From Candidatus Aminicenantota bacterium (lineage in GTDB: Bacteria > Acidobacteriota > Aminicenantia > Aminicenantales > Aminicenantaceae), in assembly GCA_030614645.1 (NCBI GenBank), contig JAUWTR010000023.1:1-10021 (forward strand): a stretch of 10,021 bases of DNA, given 5' to 3'. The notes beneath the pieces are model-generated. The model had not been told where the DNA came from and did no database searches. It saw only the letters and a list, made by a program, of their open reading frames with translations. Below are positions 1 through 6,019 of this stretch, in pieces; the stretch's first letter is position 1; every line of letters starts with the position of its first letter. The position numbers and the translations under genes were made by a program.

Positions 1-174
1 AAATTTATAGCTGAAGAGCTGTCAAAAACCACTTATATCAACATAATGCGCCAGTACCGGCCAGAGTATAAAGCTCGCCAGTATCCAGAAATCGCCAGAC
101 GTATAAACAGCAGTGAGTACAATGAAGCTCTTAAATGGGCAAAACAATTCGGGCTAACCCGGCTTGACATATAG
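1..174 (+). CDS. C-terminal end of a PflX-like radical SAM protein (partial)
   Basis: An open frame runs from the first base to TAG at 172-174 and gives 57 residues, so the 5' part lies outside the window. The visible part contains INIMRQYRPEYKA, then YPEIARRI, and ends in EALKWAKQFGLTRLDI. From memory this order (an 'MxQYRP' block, a 'YPEI.R.I' block, then a short helix ending in GL.R.D) is the typical C-terminus of the COG1313/PflX group of radical SAM proteins, which are usually annotated as putative pyruvate formate-lyase activating enzymes. The CxxxCxxC iron-sulfur motif would be upstream and cannot be checked here. The real substrate of this group is not established. The gene converges with the M3 peptidase gene, with the transposase unit between them. 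Confidence 0.7.
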   Translation, partial: KFIAEELSKTTYINIMRQYRPEYKARQYPEIARRINSSEYNEALKWAKQFGLTRLDI

Positions 175-195
175 GACAAGCTCGAAACACCTTAG

Positions 196-227
196 AGGAA
201 CCGGGGACGGGCTTCAGTAATTAAATT
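196..227 (+). repeat. Left outer inverted end
   Basis: The sequence AGGAACCGGGGACGGGC (196-212), followed by TTCAGTAATTAAATT, matches the complement of 1147-1175. The core GGGGACGGGC is identical in both. The TTAAATT tail is also shared, after a three-base length difference. Confidence 0.7.
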
Positions 228-280
228 AGAATCAACAAGTTTCTTCAAATTTCACTATGTATAATTGGCTTAAATGAGAA

Positions 281-297
281 TTTGGGGGGGGTAAAAT
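281..297 (+). repeat. Left inner inverted motif with an eight-G run
   Basis: TTTGGGGGGGGTAAAAT is the counterpart of the complement of 1074-1090 (ATTTTTGGGGTCAAAAT). The run of eight G (284-291) replaces GGGGTC in the other copy, so homopolymer slippage or a sequencing error in this run is possible. Confidence 0.55.
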
Positions 298-316
298 CGT
301 CTTTAAGATAAAGACG
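298..316 (+). repeat. Perfect 8-bp hairpin just upstream of the transposase leader
   Basis: CGTCTTTA (298-305) pairs perfectly with TAAAGACG (309-316) across a three-base loop AGA. It lies immediately inside the left end and 14 bases before the Shine-Dalgarno at 330-334. It could be a structured transposase-binding hairpin, as RAYT proteins bind REP hairpins, or an mRNA structure affecting expression. It has no T-tract, so it is not a standard terminator. Confidence 0.5.
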
Positions 317-317
317 T

Positions 318-347
318 TAAACAAACAATGGAGGTAAACAAACAATG
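318..347 (+). repeat. 17-base tandem duplication covering the transposase start
   Basis: TAAACAAACAATG occurs at 318-330 and again at 335-347, with GAGG between, giving a period of 17. The second copy carries the ATG of the transposase. The first carries an out-of-frame ATG (328) that is fused to the Shine-Dalgarno GGAGG at 330-334. Reading from 328 gives the six-residue frame MEVNKQ, whose TGA (346-348) overlaps the transposase ATG as ATGA. Confidence 0.75.
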
Positions 348-1073
348 AGCAGAGCAAAACGTCACTACCTTCCAGGTTATGTCTGGCATATCACTCATCG
401 CTGTCATAAAAAGGAATTTTTGCTTAAATTCCACCGTGATCGAAAAAAATGGCTTTATTGGTTGTATCAAGCAAATCAACGATTTCAAATATCAATCTTG
501 AATTATATTGTTACATCAAACCATATTCATCTACTTGTATTTTGTGATGGTGAGGAAAATGATATTGCTAACACTATTCATCTTGCTTCTGGAAGGACAG
601 CATGGGAATATAATAAGAGAAAGAAGAGAAGAGGATCCTTCTGGGAAGATCGATATCATGCAACAGCGGTAGCGACAGATAACCATTTGATTAAGTGCAT
701 GGTTTATATAGACACGAACATGGTAAGAGCTGGTGTTGTCAATCATCCCAGACAATGGCCATACTGTGGGTACCAAGAAATATCAGGGAATAGGCAAAGG
801 TATACTATTATCGACAAGGAGAGGTGGGTAAATTTTTTTGGCGAAGACATAAGAACCTTTAAGGGCACCTATGATATTAGGATAGAAGAATATTTGAACT
901 CAAAAAATATTCAGCGTGAGAGCTATTGGACAGAAAGCATAGCAGTAGGTGGAGAAGATTTCATAGAAAAAATCCAAGGCAAACTGGGAGAAAAGGCTAA
1001 AGGTAGAAAAATATTAAAAAGCAAAGACAAAGATTCTTATGAACTTCAAGAAGAAGTATCACCTTATAGTTAA
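345..1073 (+). CDS. REP-associated tyrosine transposase (RAYT), IS200-like Y1 family
   Basis: A 242-residue single-strand DNA transposase of the HUH/Y1 type, predicted to nick DNA at hairpin-containing sites through a catalytic tyrosine. The HUH metal motif is H60-I-H62 in TSNHIHLLV. The probable catalytic tyrosine is Y121 in MVYIDTNMVRAGVV, followed by the family's PxxWPYCGY block at about 135-143. The segment GSFWEDRYHATAV (97-109) is also typical. The C-terminal SYWTESIAVGGEDFIEKI (193-210) is a tail I associate with a RAYT subgroup common in deltaproteobacteria and uncultured phyla. The start at 345 has GGAGG at 330-334 with ten bases of spacing. The length is full for the family and no frame break is seen. 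It is the only gene between the inverted ends. Low GC content relative to the neighbours suggests acquisition by transfer. Whether it is active is unknown. Confidence 0.92.
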   Translation: MSRAKRHYLPGYVWHITHRCHKKEFLLKFHRDRKKWLYWLYQANQRFQISILNYIVTSNHIHLLVFCDGEENDIANTIHLASGRTAWEYNKRKKRRGSFWEDRYHATAVATDNHLIKCMVYIDTNMVRAGVVNHPRQWPYCGYQEISGNRQRYTIIDKERWVNFFGEDIRTFKGTYDIRIEEYLNSKNIQRESYWTESIAVGGEDFIEKIQGKLGEKAKGRKILKSKDKDSYELQEEVSPYS

Positions 1074-1090
1074 ATTTTGACCCCAAAAAT
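1074..1090 (-). repeat. Right inner inverted motif
   Basis: On the + strand this reads ATTTTGACCCCAAAAAT and begins directly after the transposase stop codon. Its complement matches 281-297. It is itself a small imperfect inverted repeat (TTTTG 1075-1079 against CAAAA 1084-1088). Confidence 0.55.
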
Positions 1091-1146
1091 GCAGTTTAAG
1101 GCCTTATTTCACCCCTAAAAATAGACTTATCTTATTGAATATAATG

Positions 1147-1175
1147 AATTTAATGAGGCCCGTCCCCTCTTCCCT
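1147..1175 (-). repeat. Right outer inverted end
   Basis: The complement of this stretch reads AGGGAAGAGGGGACGGGC followed by CTCATTAAATT. It matches 196-227 with an identical GGGGACGGGC core. It ends about 33 bases before the stop codon of the M3 peptidase gene on the opposite strand. Confidence 0.7.
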
Positions 1176-1194
1176 CTTTCTCTTTCTTTCTCTC
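1163..1194. repeat. 32-base pure pyrimidine tract with mirror symmetry
   Basis: Every base from 1163 to 1194 is C or T on the + strand. It contains two overlapping mirror repeats, TCTTTCTCTTTCT (1175-1187) and TCTCTTTCTTTCTCT (1179-1193). It begins inside the right end of the transposase unit and lies just downstream of the M3 peptidase stop. Mirror-symmetric purine/pyrimidine tracts can form triplex DNA, but no role is shown here. Confidence 0.6.
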
Positions 1195-1207
1195 GTTGTG
1201 TTTTTTA

Positions 1208-3322
1208 TTAATTAAGCCCTCTCTTGTTCAGCAAGGCATCTATTTTCGGTTCAAACCCTCTAAAACGAACGTATAGGGCCATGGGGTCTTCTGTTCCGCC
1301 TTTTTCATAGATATTTTTACGCAGGGCCAGAGCTTTTTCCTGGTTAAAAAGAGTGGTTTCTTTAAAGGCCTGAAAAGCATCTGCATCCAGAACCTCAGCC
1401 CATATGTAGCTGTAATATCCTGAAGAATACCCCCCGCTGAATATATGGGAAAAATAAGGACTTCTGTATCTGACAACGATTTCAGGGATAAGGCCTATCC
1501 TGTTTAATGAATCGGATTCAAATTTTTCCGCATCAAATTCTTCAGCCTCCGCTACAGTATGCCAGTCCATATCAAGAAAACAAGCCGCCAGGTATTCGAC
1601 CGTGGCAAAACCCTGATTAAAATGACCGCTCTTTTTGATCTTGTCAAGCAACTCCTGCGGGATCACTTCTCCAGTCTCATAATGTTTGGCATACACTTTA
1701 ATGACTTCCGAGTCAGCCGCCCAATTTTCCATGACCTGGGCAGGCAGCTCCACAAAATCCCGGGGTACTGATGTACCTGAAAGCATATTGTAGGTGCAAT
1801 TTGAGAGCAAACCATGCAAACCATGTCCGAACTCGTGGAATAGGGTCAGGGCTTCCTCAAAAGTGATAAGAGCTGGTTTGTCGCCAGTCGGTTTAGAGAA
1901 ATTAAAGACATTTGCAATGACCGGATGAATTTCCTTGCCGTTTTTGCGAGACTGCTTCCTGAAGCTGTTCATCCAGGCCCCGCCTTCTTTACTTGCCCTG
2001 GGAAAGTAATCCTGATAAAGGATGCCAATATGGGAGCCATCAGCTTCCTTTACTTCAAAAACCTTTACATCTTCATGGTACTTGGGAATATCAGTCCTCT
2101 CTTCTAACGTTATGCCGAATAATTTATTCGCCACATAAAAAGCGCCGTCTCTGACATCTTCCAGCTTAAAATAAGGCCGTAAAATTTCATCATCCAGGGC
2201 ATATTTGGCTTTTTTAAGCTTTTCAGAATAGAGCCACCAATCCCAGGCTTCCAGTTTAAAATCTTTGCCTTCTTTATCGATCATAGCCTGAAGATCTTTG
2301 GCCTCCACCTTGGCTTTGGACAAAGCTGGTTTCCAGATCTGCTCCAGCAGTTTGTATACATTTTCTGGCTTTTTGGCCATATTATTTTCCAGCACAAAAT
2401 CAGCATGCGTGTCATAACCTAATAAATTTGCCTTTTCCACCCGCAGGGCTGCCATTTTGGACAAAGGGGTTTTATTGTCCAGCTCGTCATTATTATTACC
2501 CCGGTTGATATAGGCTTTAAAGATCTTTGCTCTAAGCTCCCGTTTTTCAGAATACTGGAGAAAAGGGATCATACTGGGTTTATGAAGTGTAAACACCCAT
2601 TTCCCTTCCTGATCTCTCTCTTTAGCCGCTTCTTCAGCCCCGAGTATTGCTAACGGCGGCAGTCCGGCCAGATCCTCCTCATTTTCTAATACCATTTCAA
2701 AAGAATTGTTTTCCTTTAAAATATTTTCCCCAAATTTAAGGGATAGAAGCGACAGATCCTTGTTTATCTCCCTTAATCTGGCCTGCTCTTCCGGCCCCAG
2801 ATTCGCGCCTCCTCTTACAAATACCTTATATGTCTTTTCCAGCAGTTGAGCTTTTTCCGGAGTAAGCAAGAGCTCGCTTTTTTTGTCATAAACTGTTTTA
2901 ACTCTTTGAAATAGATCGGCATTTAACCTTATATCATCTCCATGTTTGGATAACATAGGAGCGACTTCTTTTGCAATTTCCTGCATCTTGTCATTTGTAT
3001 CTGCCCCAAGTAGGTTATAGAAAACATTTTCAACCTTAGTCAATAAATCTCCAGTATAGTCCAGGGCTTCAATGGTATTTGCAAAAGTAGGATCTTCGAG
3101 GTTATTTGCGATCGCATCTATTTCCTTCTGATCCTGGACTATCCCCTCTTTAAACACCGGTAAATAGTGCTCTTCTGTAATTTCACCAAAAGGGGGAACC
3201 TTAAAAGGAGTATTGTATTCGGAAAAGAATGGATTCTCCCCGGCTGGTTTTTCAAGCGGTTGTTTTGAACAGGATATAAACAATAATCCTGCACAGATAA
3301 AAAAGATAAAAGCTGTCTTCAT
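1208..3322 (-). CDS. dcp: Exported Dcp-family M3 zinc metallopeptidase, putative lipoprotein
   Basis: A 704-residue M3 oligopeptidase, probably a dipeptidyl carboxypeptidase that trims dipeptides from the C-terminus of peptides. The zinc motif HEFGH is at 496-500, and the third ligand is E525 in FVELPAQVMENW, at the family spacing. Near the end, H626, Y632 and Y639 in the HIFSGGYSSGYYSY block match the substrate-binding His and Tyr residues of E. coli Dcp by spacing. The C-terminal GGTEDPMALYVRFRG is also characteristic. The N-terminus MKTAFIFFICAGLLFISC is a short signal ending in a lipobox-like Cys18, so membrane anchoring outside the cytoplasm is likely. The -3 residue is Phe, which is unusual. 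E. coli Dcp is cytoplasmic or periplasmic and not lipidated. The start at 3322 is chosen because GGAGG (3331-3335) lies eight bases upstream. The upstream in-frame ATG at 3337 overlaps that site. The gene is divergent from the M24 peptidase. Confidence 0.93.
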   Translation of the reverse strand: MKTAFIFFICAGLLFISCSKQPLEKPAGENPFFSEYNTPFKVPPFGEITEEHYLPVFKEGIVQDQKEIDAIANNLEDPTFANTIEALDYTGDLLTKVENVFYNLLGADTNDKMQEIAKEVAPMLSKHGDDIRLNADLFQRVKTVYDKKSELLLTPEKAQLLEKTYKVFVRGGANLGPEEQARLREINKDLSLLSLKFGENILKENNSFEMVLENEEDLAGLPPLAILGAEEAAKERDQEGKWVFTLHKPSMIPFLQYSEKRELRAKIFKAYINRGNNNDELDNKTPLSKMAALRVEKANLLGYDTHADFVLENNMAKKPENVYKLLEQIWKPALSKAKVEAKDLQAMIDKEGKDFKLEAWDWWLYSEKLKKAKYALDDEILRPYFKLEDVRDGAFYVANKLFGITLEERTDIPKYHEDVKVFEVKEADGSHIGILYQDYFPRASKEGGAWMNSFRKQSRKNGKEIHPVIANVFNFSKPTGDKPALITFEEALTLFHEFGHGLHGLLSNCTYNMLSGTSVPRDFVELPAQVMENWAADSEVIKVYAKHYETGEVIPQELLDKIKKSGHFNQGFATVEYLAACFLDMDWHTVAEAEEFDAEKFESDSLNRIGLIPEIVVRYRSPYFSHIFSGGYSSGYYSYIWAEVLDADAFQAFKETTLFNQEKALALRKNIYEKGGTEDPMALYVRFRGFEPKIDALLNKRGLN

Positions 3323-3330
3323 TTTTTCTT

Positions 3331-3335
3331 CCTCC
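3331..3335 (-). promoter_or_regulatory. Shine-Dalgarno that fixes the M3 peptidase start
   Basis: GGAGG on the - strand ends eight bases before the ATG at 3322-3320. It partly overlaps the in-frame ATG at 3337-3335 (ATGGAGG), which therefore has no ribosome site of its own. Choosing the later start also puts the signal peptide at the very N-terminus. Confidence 0.75.
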
Positions 3336-3360
3336 ATTTTTTCTATTTTAAGATTAAATC

Positions 3361-3389
3361 AGTATATATAAATATCTACAAAAAAACAA
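3361..3389 (-). promoter_or_regulatory. Possible sigma70-like promoter for the M3 peptidase
   Basis: On the - strand TTGTTT (3389-3384) and TATACT (3366-3361) are separated by 17 bases. The -10 is one base from consensus, while the -35 matches only the TTG. Transcription would start near 3354, leaving a leader of about 30 bases. The surroundings are very AT-rich, so chance matches are easy. Confidence 0.35.
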
Positions 3390-3526
3390 AATGTTTTGCC
3401 AATTCTATTTCTTGCCGAACTCATAGCAAAGTCCATTGAACTCAAATCACTTCTTTTATTGATTTTTGTTTAAATGTTTAATAAAGTGAAAACTAACCTG
3501 GATTATTTACAAAAAGGAGGAAAAGT

Positions 3527-4873
3527 ATGAAAAAAACGAAACATGCAATTTTTATCTCAATCTTTTTTATTCTGGCAGCCGGAATTACTCTTGCCCAAGA
3601 TATCGGAGTAACGGATGTAAACGATATTGACCACATCCTGCCGGAACAGCAAAGAGCCAAAGTTATGAATGAGATCCTGGAATGGAGGCTCGAACACATT
3701 GTTCCGGAATTGATGCGCCGCGAGGGAATCGACATGTGGGTCATAATCTGTCGGGAGTACAACGAAGATCCGGTTTATATGTCAATGGTTCCGGAACCGA
3801 CCATGGCCGCCCGCAGAACTTCAATTCTTATTTTTCATGACAAAGGCGATGAAGGCGTAAAACGTCTAACAGGAAGCTTTTACGGGATGGGAAAATGGTA
3901 TAAAGCCATGTATACAGATAAAACTAAAGACCAGATAGTCAATCTAGCAGACTATATAAAAGAACAAGATCCTAAAAAAGTCGGGATCAATGAATCCGAG
4001 ACCTGGGCTTTTGGGGACGGATTGTCAGCTTCTTTTAAAACCAGCCTGGTCAAAGCCCTGGGACCTGAATACTCAAAAAGGCTGGTCTCTGCAGAAAACC
4101 TGTGTGTGGGATGGCTTGAGACGCGCAGTCCCAGGGAATTAAGTATTCATCGACATATCTGCGGCATCGCTCATGACATTATTGCCGAATTCTTCTCAAA
4201 CAGAATCATCATTCCTGATATCACCACAACCGAGGAGGTCGTCTGGTGGATAAGGCAAAAATATACGGACCTGGGATTGGAAGCCTGGTTCCAGCCCTCT
4301 GTCTCCATTCAACGTTCAAAAAAAGAAGCAACAAAATACCCCGACAAAAACACAGTTATAAGACGCGGAGACCTGCTCCACTGCGACATCGGCATCGTCT
4401 ATTTAGGGCTCTGCACCGATACCCAGCAAAATGCTTATGTGTGCAAAATAGGGGAAGAGGACGCTCCTAAAGGTTTAAAAGAAGCTTTAAGGCTGGGGAA
4501 CAGACTGCAGGACATCGTCATGGCTGAGCACAAGTTTGGCAGGACAGGAAATGAAGTATTAAAATCGTCTCTGCAAAAAGCAAAGGCTGAAGGTTTAAAT
4601 CCGTCTGTGTACTGCCACCCTCTCGGTATTCACGGACATGCAGCCGGATTTATTGTGGGCCTCTGGAATCGACAGGACGGTGTACCTGTACGGGGAGACT
4701 ACCCGCTTTATTACAATACCTGTTATGCCATTGAAATGAACAACATCTATGAAGTACCTGAGTGGGATGGCCAATCAGTCCGCATGGGACTTGAAGAAGG
4801 CGGCGTTTATACAAAAAAATACGGCTGTAAATTAATCGACGGCCGCCAGACAAAGCTGTTTATTATCAAATAA
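3527..4873 (+). CDS. Exported M24 family metallopeptidase (Xaa-Pro aminopeptidase-like)
   Basis: A 448-residue pita-bread-fold peptidase, probably removing N-terminal residues, possibly before proline. The N-terminus has a Sec signal peptide (KK..K, hydrophobic core at about 8-19, then ITLAQ), with cleavage likely near residue 23. Residues about 40-200 resemble the creatinase-type N-terminal domain. The M24 domain follows and has all five expected metal ligands: D287 and D298 (eleven apart, in HCDIGIVYLGLCTD), H364, E403 (AIEMNN) and E423 (GLEEGG). The His loop reads CHPLGIHGH rather than the usual GHGIG...HE, with H371 in the second His position. GGAGG at 3516-3520 lies six bases before the ATG. 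The gene is divergent from the Dcp-like gene, suggesting a shared role in extracytoplasmic peptide breakdown. The exact specificity is not readable from sequence. Confidence 0.9.
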   Translation: MKKTKHAIFISIFFILAAGITLAQDIGVTDVNDIDHILPEQQRAKVMNEILEWRLEHIVPELMRREGIDMWVIICREYNEDPVYMSMVPEPTMAARRTSILIFHDKGDEGVKRLTGSFYGMGKWYKAMYTDKTKDQIVNLADYIKEQDPKKVGINESETWAFGDGLSASFKTSLVKALGPEYSKRLVSAENLCVGWLETRSPRELSIHRHICGIAHDIIAEFFSNRIIIPDITTTEEVVWWIRQKYTDLGLEAWFQPSVSIQRSKKEATKYPDKNTVIRRGDLLHCDIGIVYLGLCTDTQQNAYVCKIGEEDAPKGLKEALRLGNRLQDIVMAEHKFGRTGNEVLKSSLQKAKAEGLNPSVYCHPLGIHGHAAGFIVGLWNRQDGVPVRGDYPLYYNTCYAIEMNNIYEVPEWDGQSVRMGLEEGGVYTKKYGCKLIDGRQTKLFIIK

Positions 4874-4895
4874 TAGAAAGGCCGGCAGATGTTCA

Positions 4896-4920
4896 TTCCT
4901 TAATTCATATTTTTAAGGAA
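4896..4920. terminator. Weak hairpin between convergent genes
   Basis: TTCCTTAA (4896-4903) pairs perfectly with TTAAGGAA (4913-4920) around a nine-base loop in the 39-base gap between the convergent M24 and MenC-like genes. The right arm overlaps the MenC-like stop codon. The stem has only two GC pairs and no T-tract follows on either strand, so a terminator role is doubtful. Confidence 0.25.
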
Positions 4921-6019
4921 AAGTTTCTTGTTTAAGGGCTGCTTTCTTAATGCGCTCCTCAACCGGAAAAACTCCTATGCCCGGCCCGGTCGGAACTGTG
5001 ATTGTACCTCGCTCTGTGAGTTCTACTGCCGGTTCAATAAGGTCTTGAGTAAAATACCTTTTACTGGCGGAAATATCATTTGATAGTTTAAAATTAGGCA
5101 AAGAGGCAAGGTGGATATTATGCGCCCTGCCGATCCCGGTCTCAAGCATACCCCCACACCAGACCGGCATACCTTTGGCCTGGCAAAAATCGTGGATCTT
5201 TCTGGCCTCTATAATGCCTCCCACCCGGCCGACTTTAATATTGATAATGCGACAGCTTTGCATCTCATATGCTTTTCTAACCTTTGCGGCAGACACAGCA
5301 CTTTCATCCAAGCATATATCAGTCTTTATTTCCTTCTGGAGACGGCTGTGGTCCCAGAGGTCATCGCCGCTAAAAGGCTGCTCTAGCATTAAAAGATCGA
5401 ACTCATCCAATTTTTTCAGAAGTTCGATATCATCGATCTTATAGGCGGCATTGGCATCCGCTTGCAGGGTCAGGTCGGGATGCTTTTTCCTGATCTCCCG
5501 GCAGGCCTTAATATCCCAGCCGGGTTTTATCTTGACTTTGATCCTTCTGTATCCTTCCTTTAAGAAAGAATCGATCCTATCCAGCAGCTGCGGGATCGTA
5601 TCCTGGATCCCCACACTTACTCCGGAGGAAACCTCTTTTCTTGTGCCTCCGTAAAGCTTAGAGAGAGGAAGGCCGTCTCTTTTTGCTTTAAGGTCCCACA
5701 GGGCCAGCTCCAGCCCGGCTTTTGCCATAAGATGTCCCTTGAATTTTTGTGTTTGTTTATAAAAGTCATCAGGCTCAATTATTCCTTTTTCAAACACCAT
5801 CGGGAGGAGAAGTTCTTTTAAAACCAGCCAGGCGGTTGAGGTAGTCTCATAGCTGTACAGGGGCAGCTTTTCCGCCACTACTTCCCCATACCCGGAAATC
5901 CCCTCTGAAAACACTTTAATTAGAATAAAAGTGCTGCTATGCTCCCTCCCGAAACTGGTTTCAAAAAAATGGACGTAAGGTAACTCCAGAATCGAAAGTT
6001 CTATCTTCTCGATCTTCAT
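4913..6019 (-). CDS. menC: MenC / N-succinylamino acid racemase-like enolase superfamily enzyme
   Basis: A 368-residue enzyme of the muconate-lactonizing subgroup. Family members catalyse o-succinylbenzoate synthesis for menaquinone, N-succinylamino acid racemisation, or both. The catalytic set is complete: the K161-V-K163 motif, metal ligands D188 (QADANAAY), E213 (LEQP) and D238 (CLDES), and K262 in INIKVGRVGG. The blocks DDLWDHSRLQ, CRIINIK, VWCGGMLETGIGRAHN and NDISASKRYF are the signature of the MenC/NSAR group and not of dipeptide epimerases. The length equals that of the Amycolatopsis enzyme. The ATG overlaps the TGA of the GT4 gene by four bases (ATGA), so translation is probably coupled. 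The nearest Shine-Dalgarno-like AAGGGA (6036-6031) is eleven bases away. No menaquinone gene, succinyltransferase or desuccinylase is in view, so OSB synthesis versus racemisation cannot be decided. Confidence 0.9.
   Translation of the reverse strand: MKIEKIELSILELPYVHFFETSFGREHSSTFILIKVFSEGISGYGEVVAEKLPLYSYETTSTAWLVLKELLLPMVFEKGIIEPDDFYKQTQKFKGHLMAKAGLELALWDLKAKRDGLPLSKLYGGTRKEVSSGVSVGIQDTIPQLLDRIDSFLKEGYRRIKVKIKPGWDIKACREIRKKHPDLTLQADANAAYKIDDIELLKKLDEFDLLMLEQPFSGDDLWDHSRLQKEIKTDICLDESAVSAAKVRKAYEMQSCRIINIKVGRVGGIIEARKIHDFCQAKGMPVWCGGMLETGIGRAHNIHLASLPNFKLSNDISASKRYFTQDLIEPAVELTERGTITVPTGPGIGVFPVEERIKKAALKQETFP

Larger units (their letters stand above)
196..1175 (+). mobile_element. IS200/RAYT-like transposase unit with inverted ends
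   Basis: A roughly 980-base unit contains one transposase gene (345-1073) and is bounded by imperfect inverted ends. The outer ends share GGGGACGGGC (203-212 on + and 1158-1167 on -) followed by a TTAAATT block. The inner ends share TTTGGGG..AAAAT (281-297 and the complement of 1074-1090). The left arm 196-297 and right arm 1074-1175 are both 102 bases if trimmed to the matching ends. The unit is more AT-rich than its neighbours. It lies between the stop of the radical SAM gene at 174 and the stop of the M3 peptidase at 1208, so it occupies a convergent intergenic gap without visibly cutting a gene. No target duplication could be recognised, so the exact borders are inferred. Confidence 0.65.

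Noticed and set aside
1097..1106. Perfect palindrome TAAGGCCTTA downstream of the transposase
   Set aside because: It has no loop to form a hairpin and is short enough to occur by chance. Only the partial GGC(C)TTAA match to the left arm is of note.
1559..2107. Small + strand frames inside the M3 peptidase gene
   Set aside because: They are antisense to a strongly conserved protein, have no ribosome sites and resemble no family.
3323..3337. Five extra residues (MEEEK) at the start of the M3 peptidase
   Set aside because: This ATG overlaps the GGAGG that serves the next ATG, and the acidic residues would spoil the signal peptide.
4913..6019. Annotation as L-Ala-D/L-Glu dipeptide epimerase
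   Set aside because: The protein lacks the DxD C-terminal motif of dipeptide epimerases. It has the VWCGGMLETGIGRAHN and CRIINIK blocks of the MenC/NSAR group.
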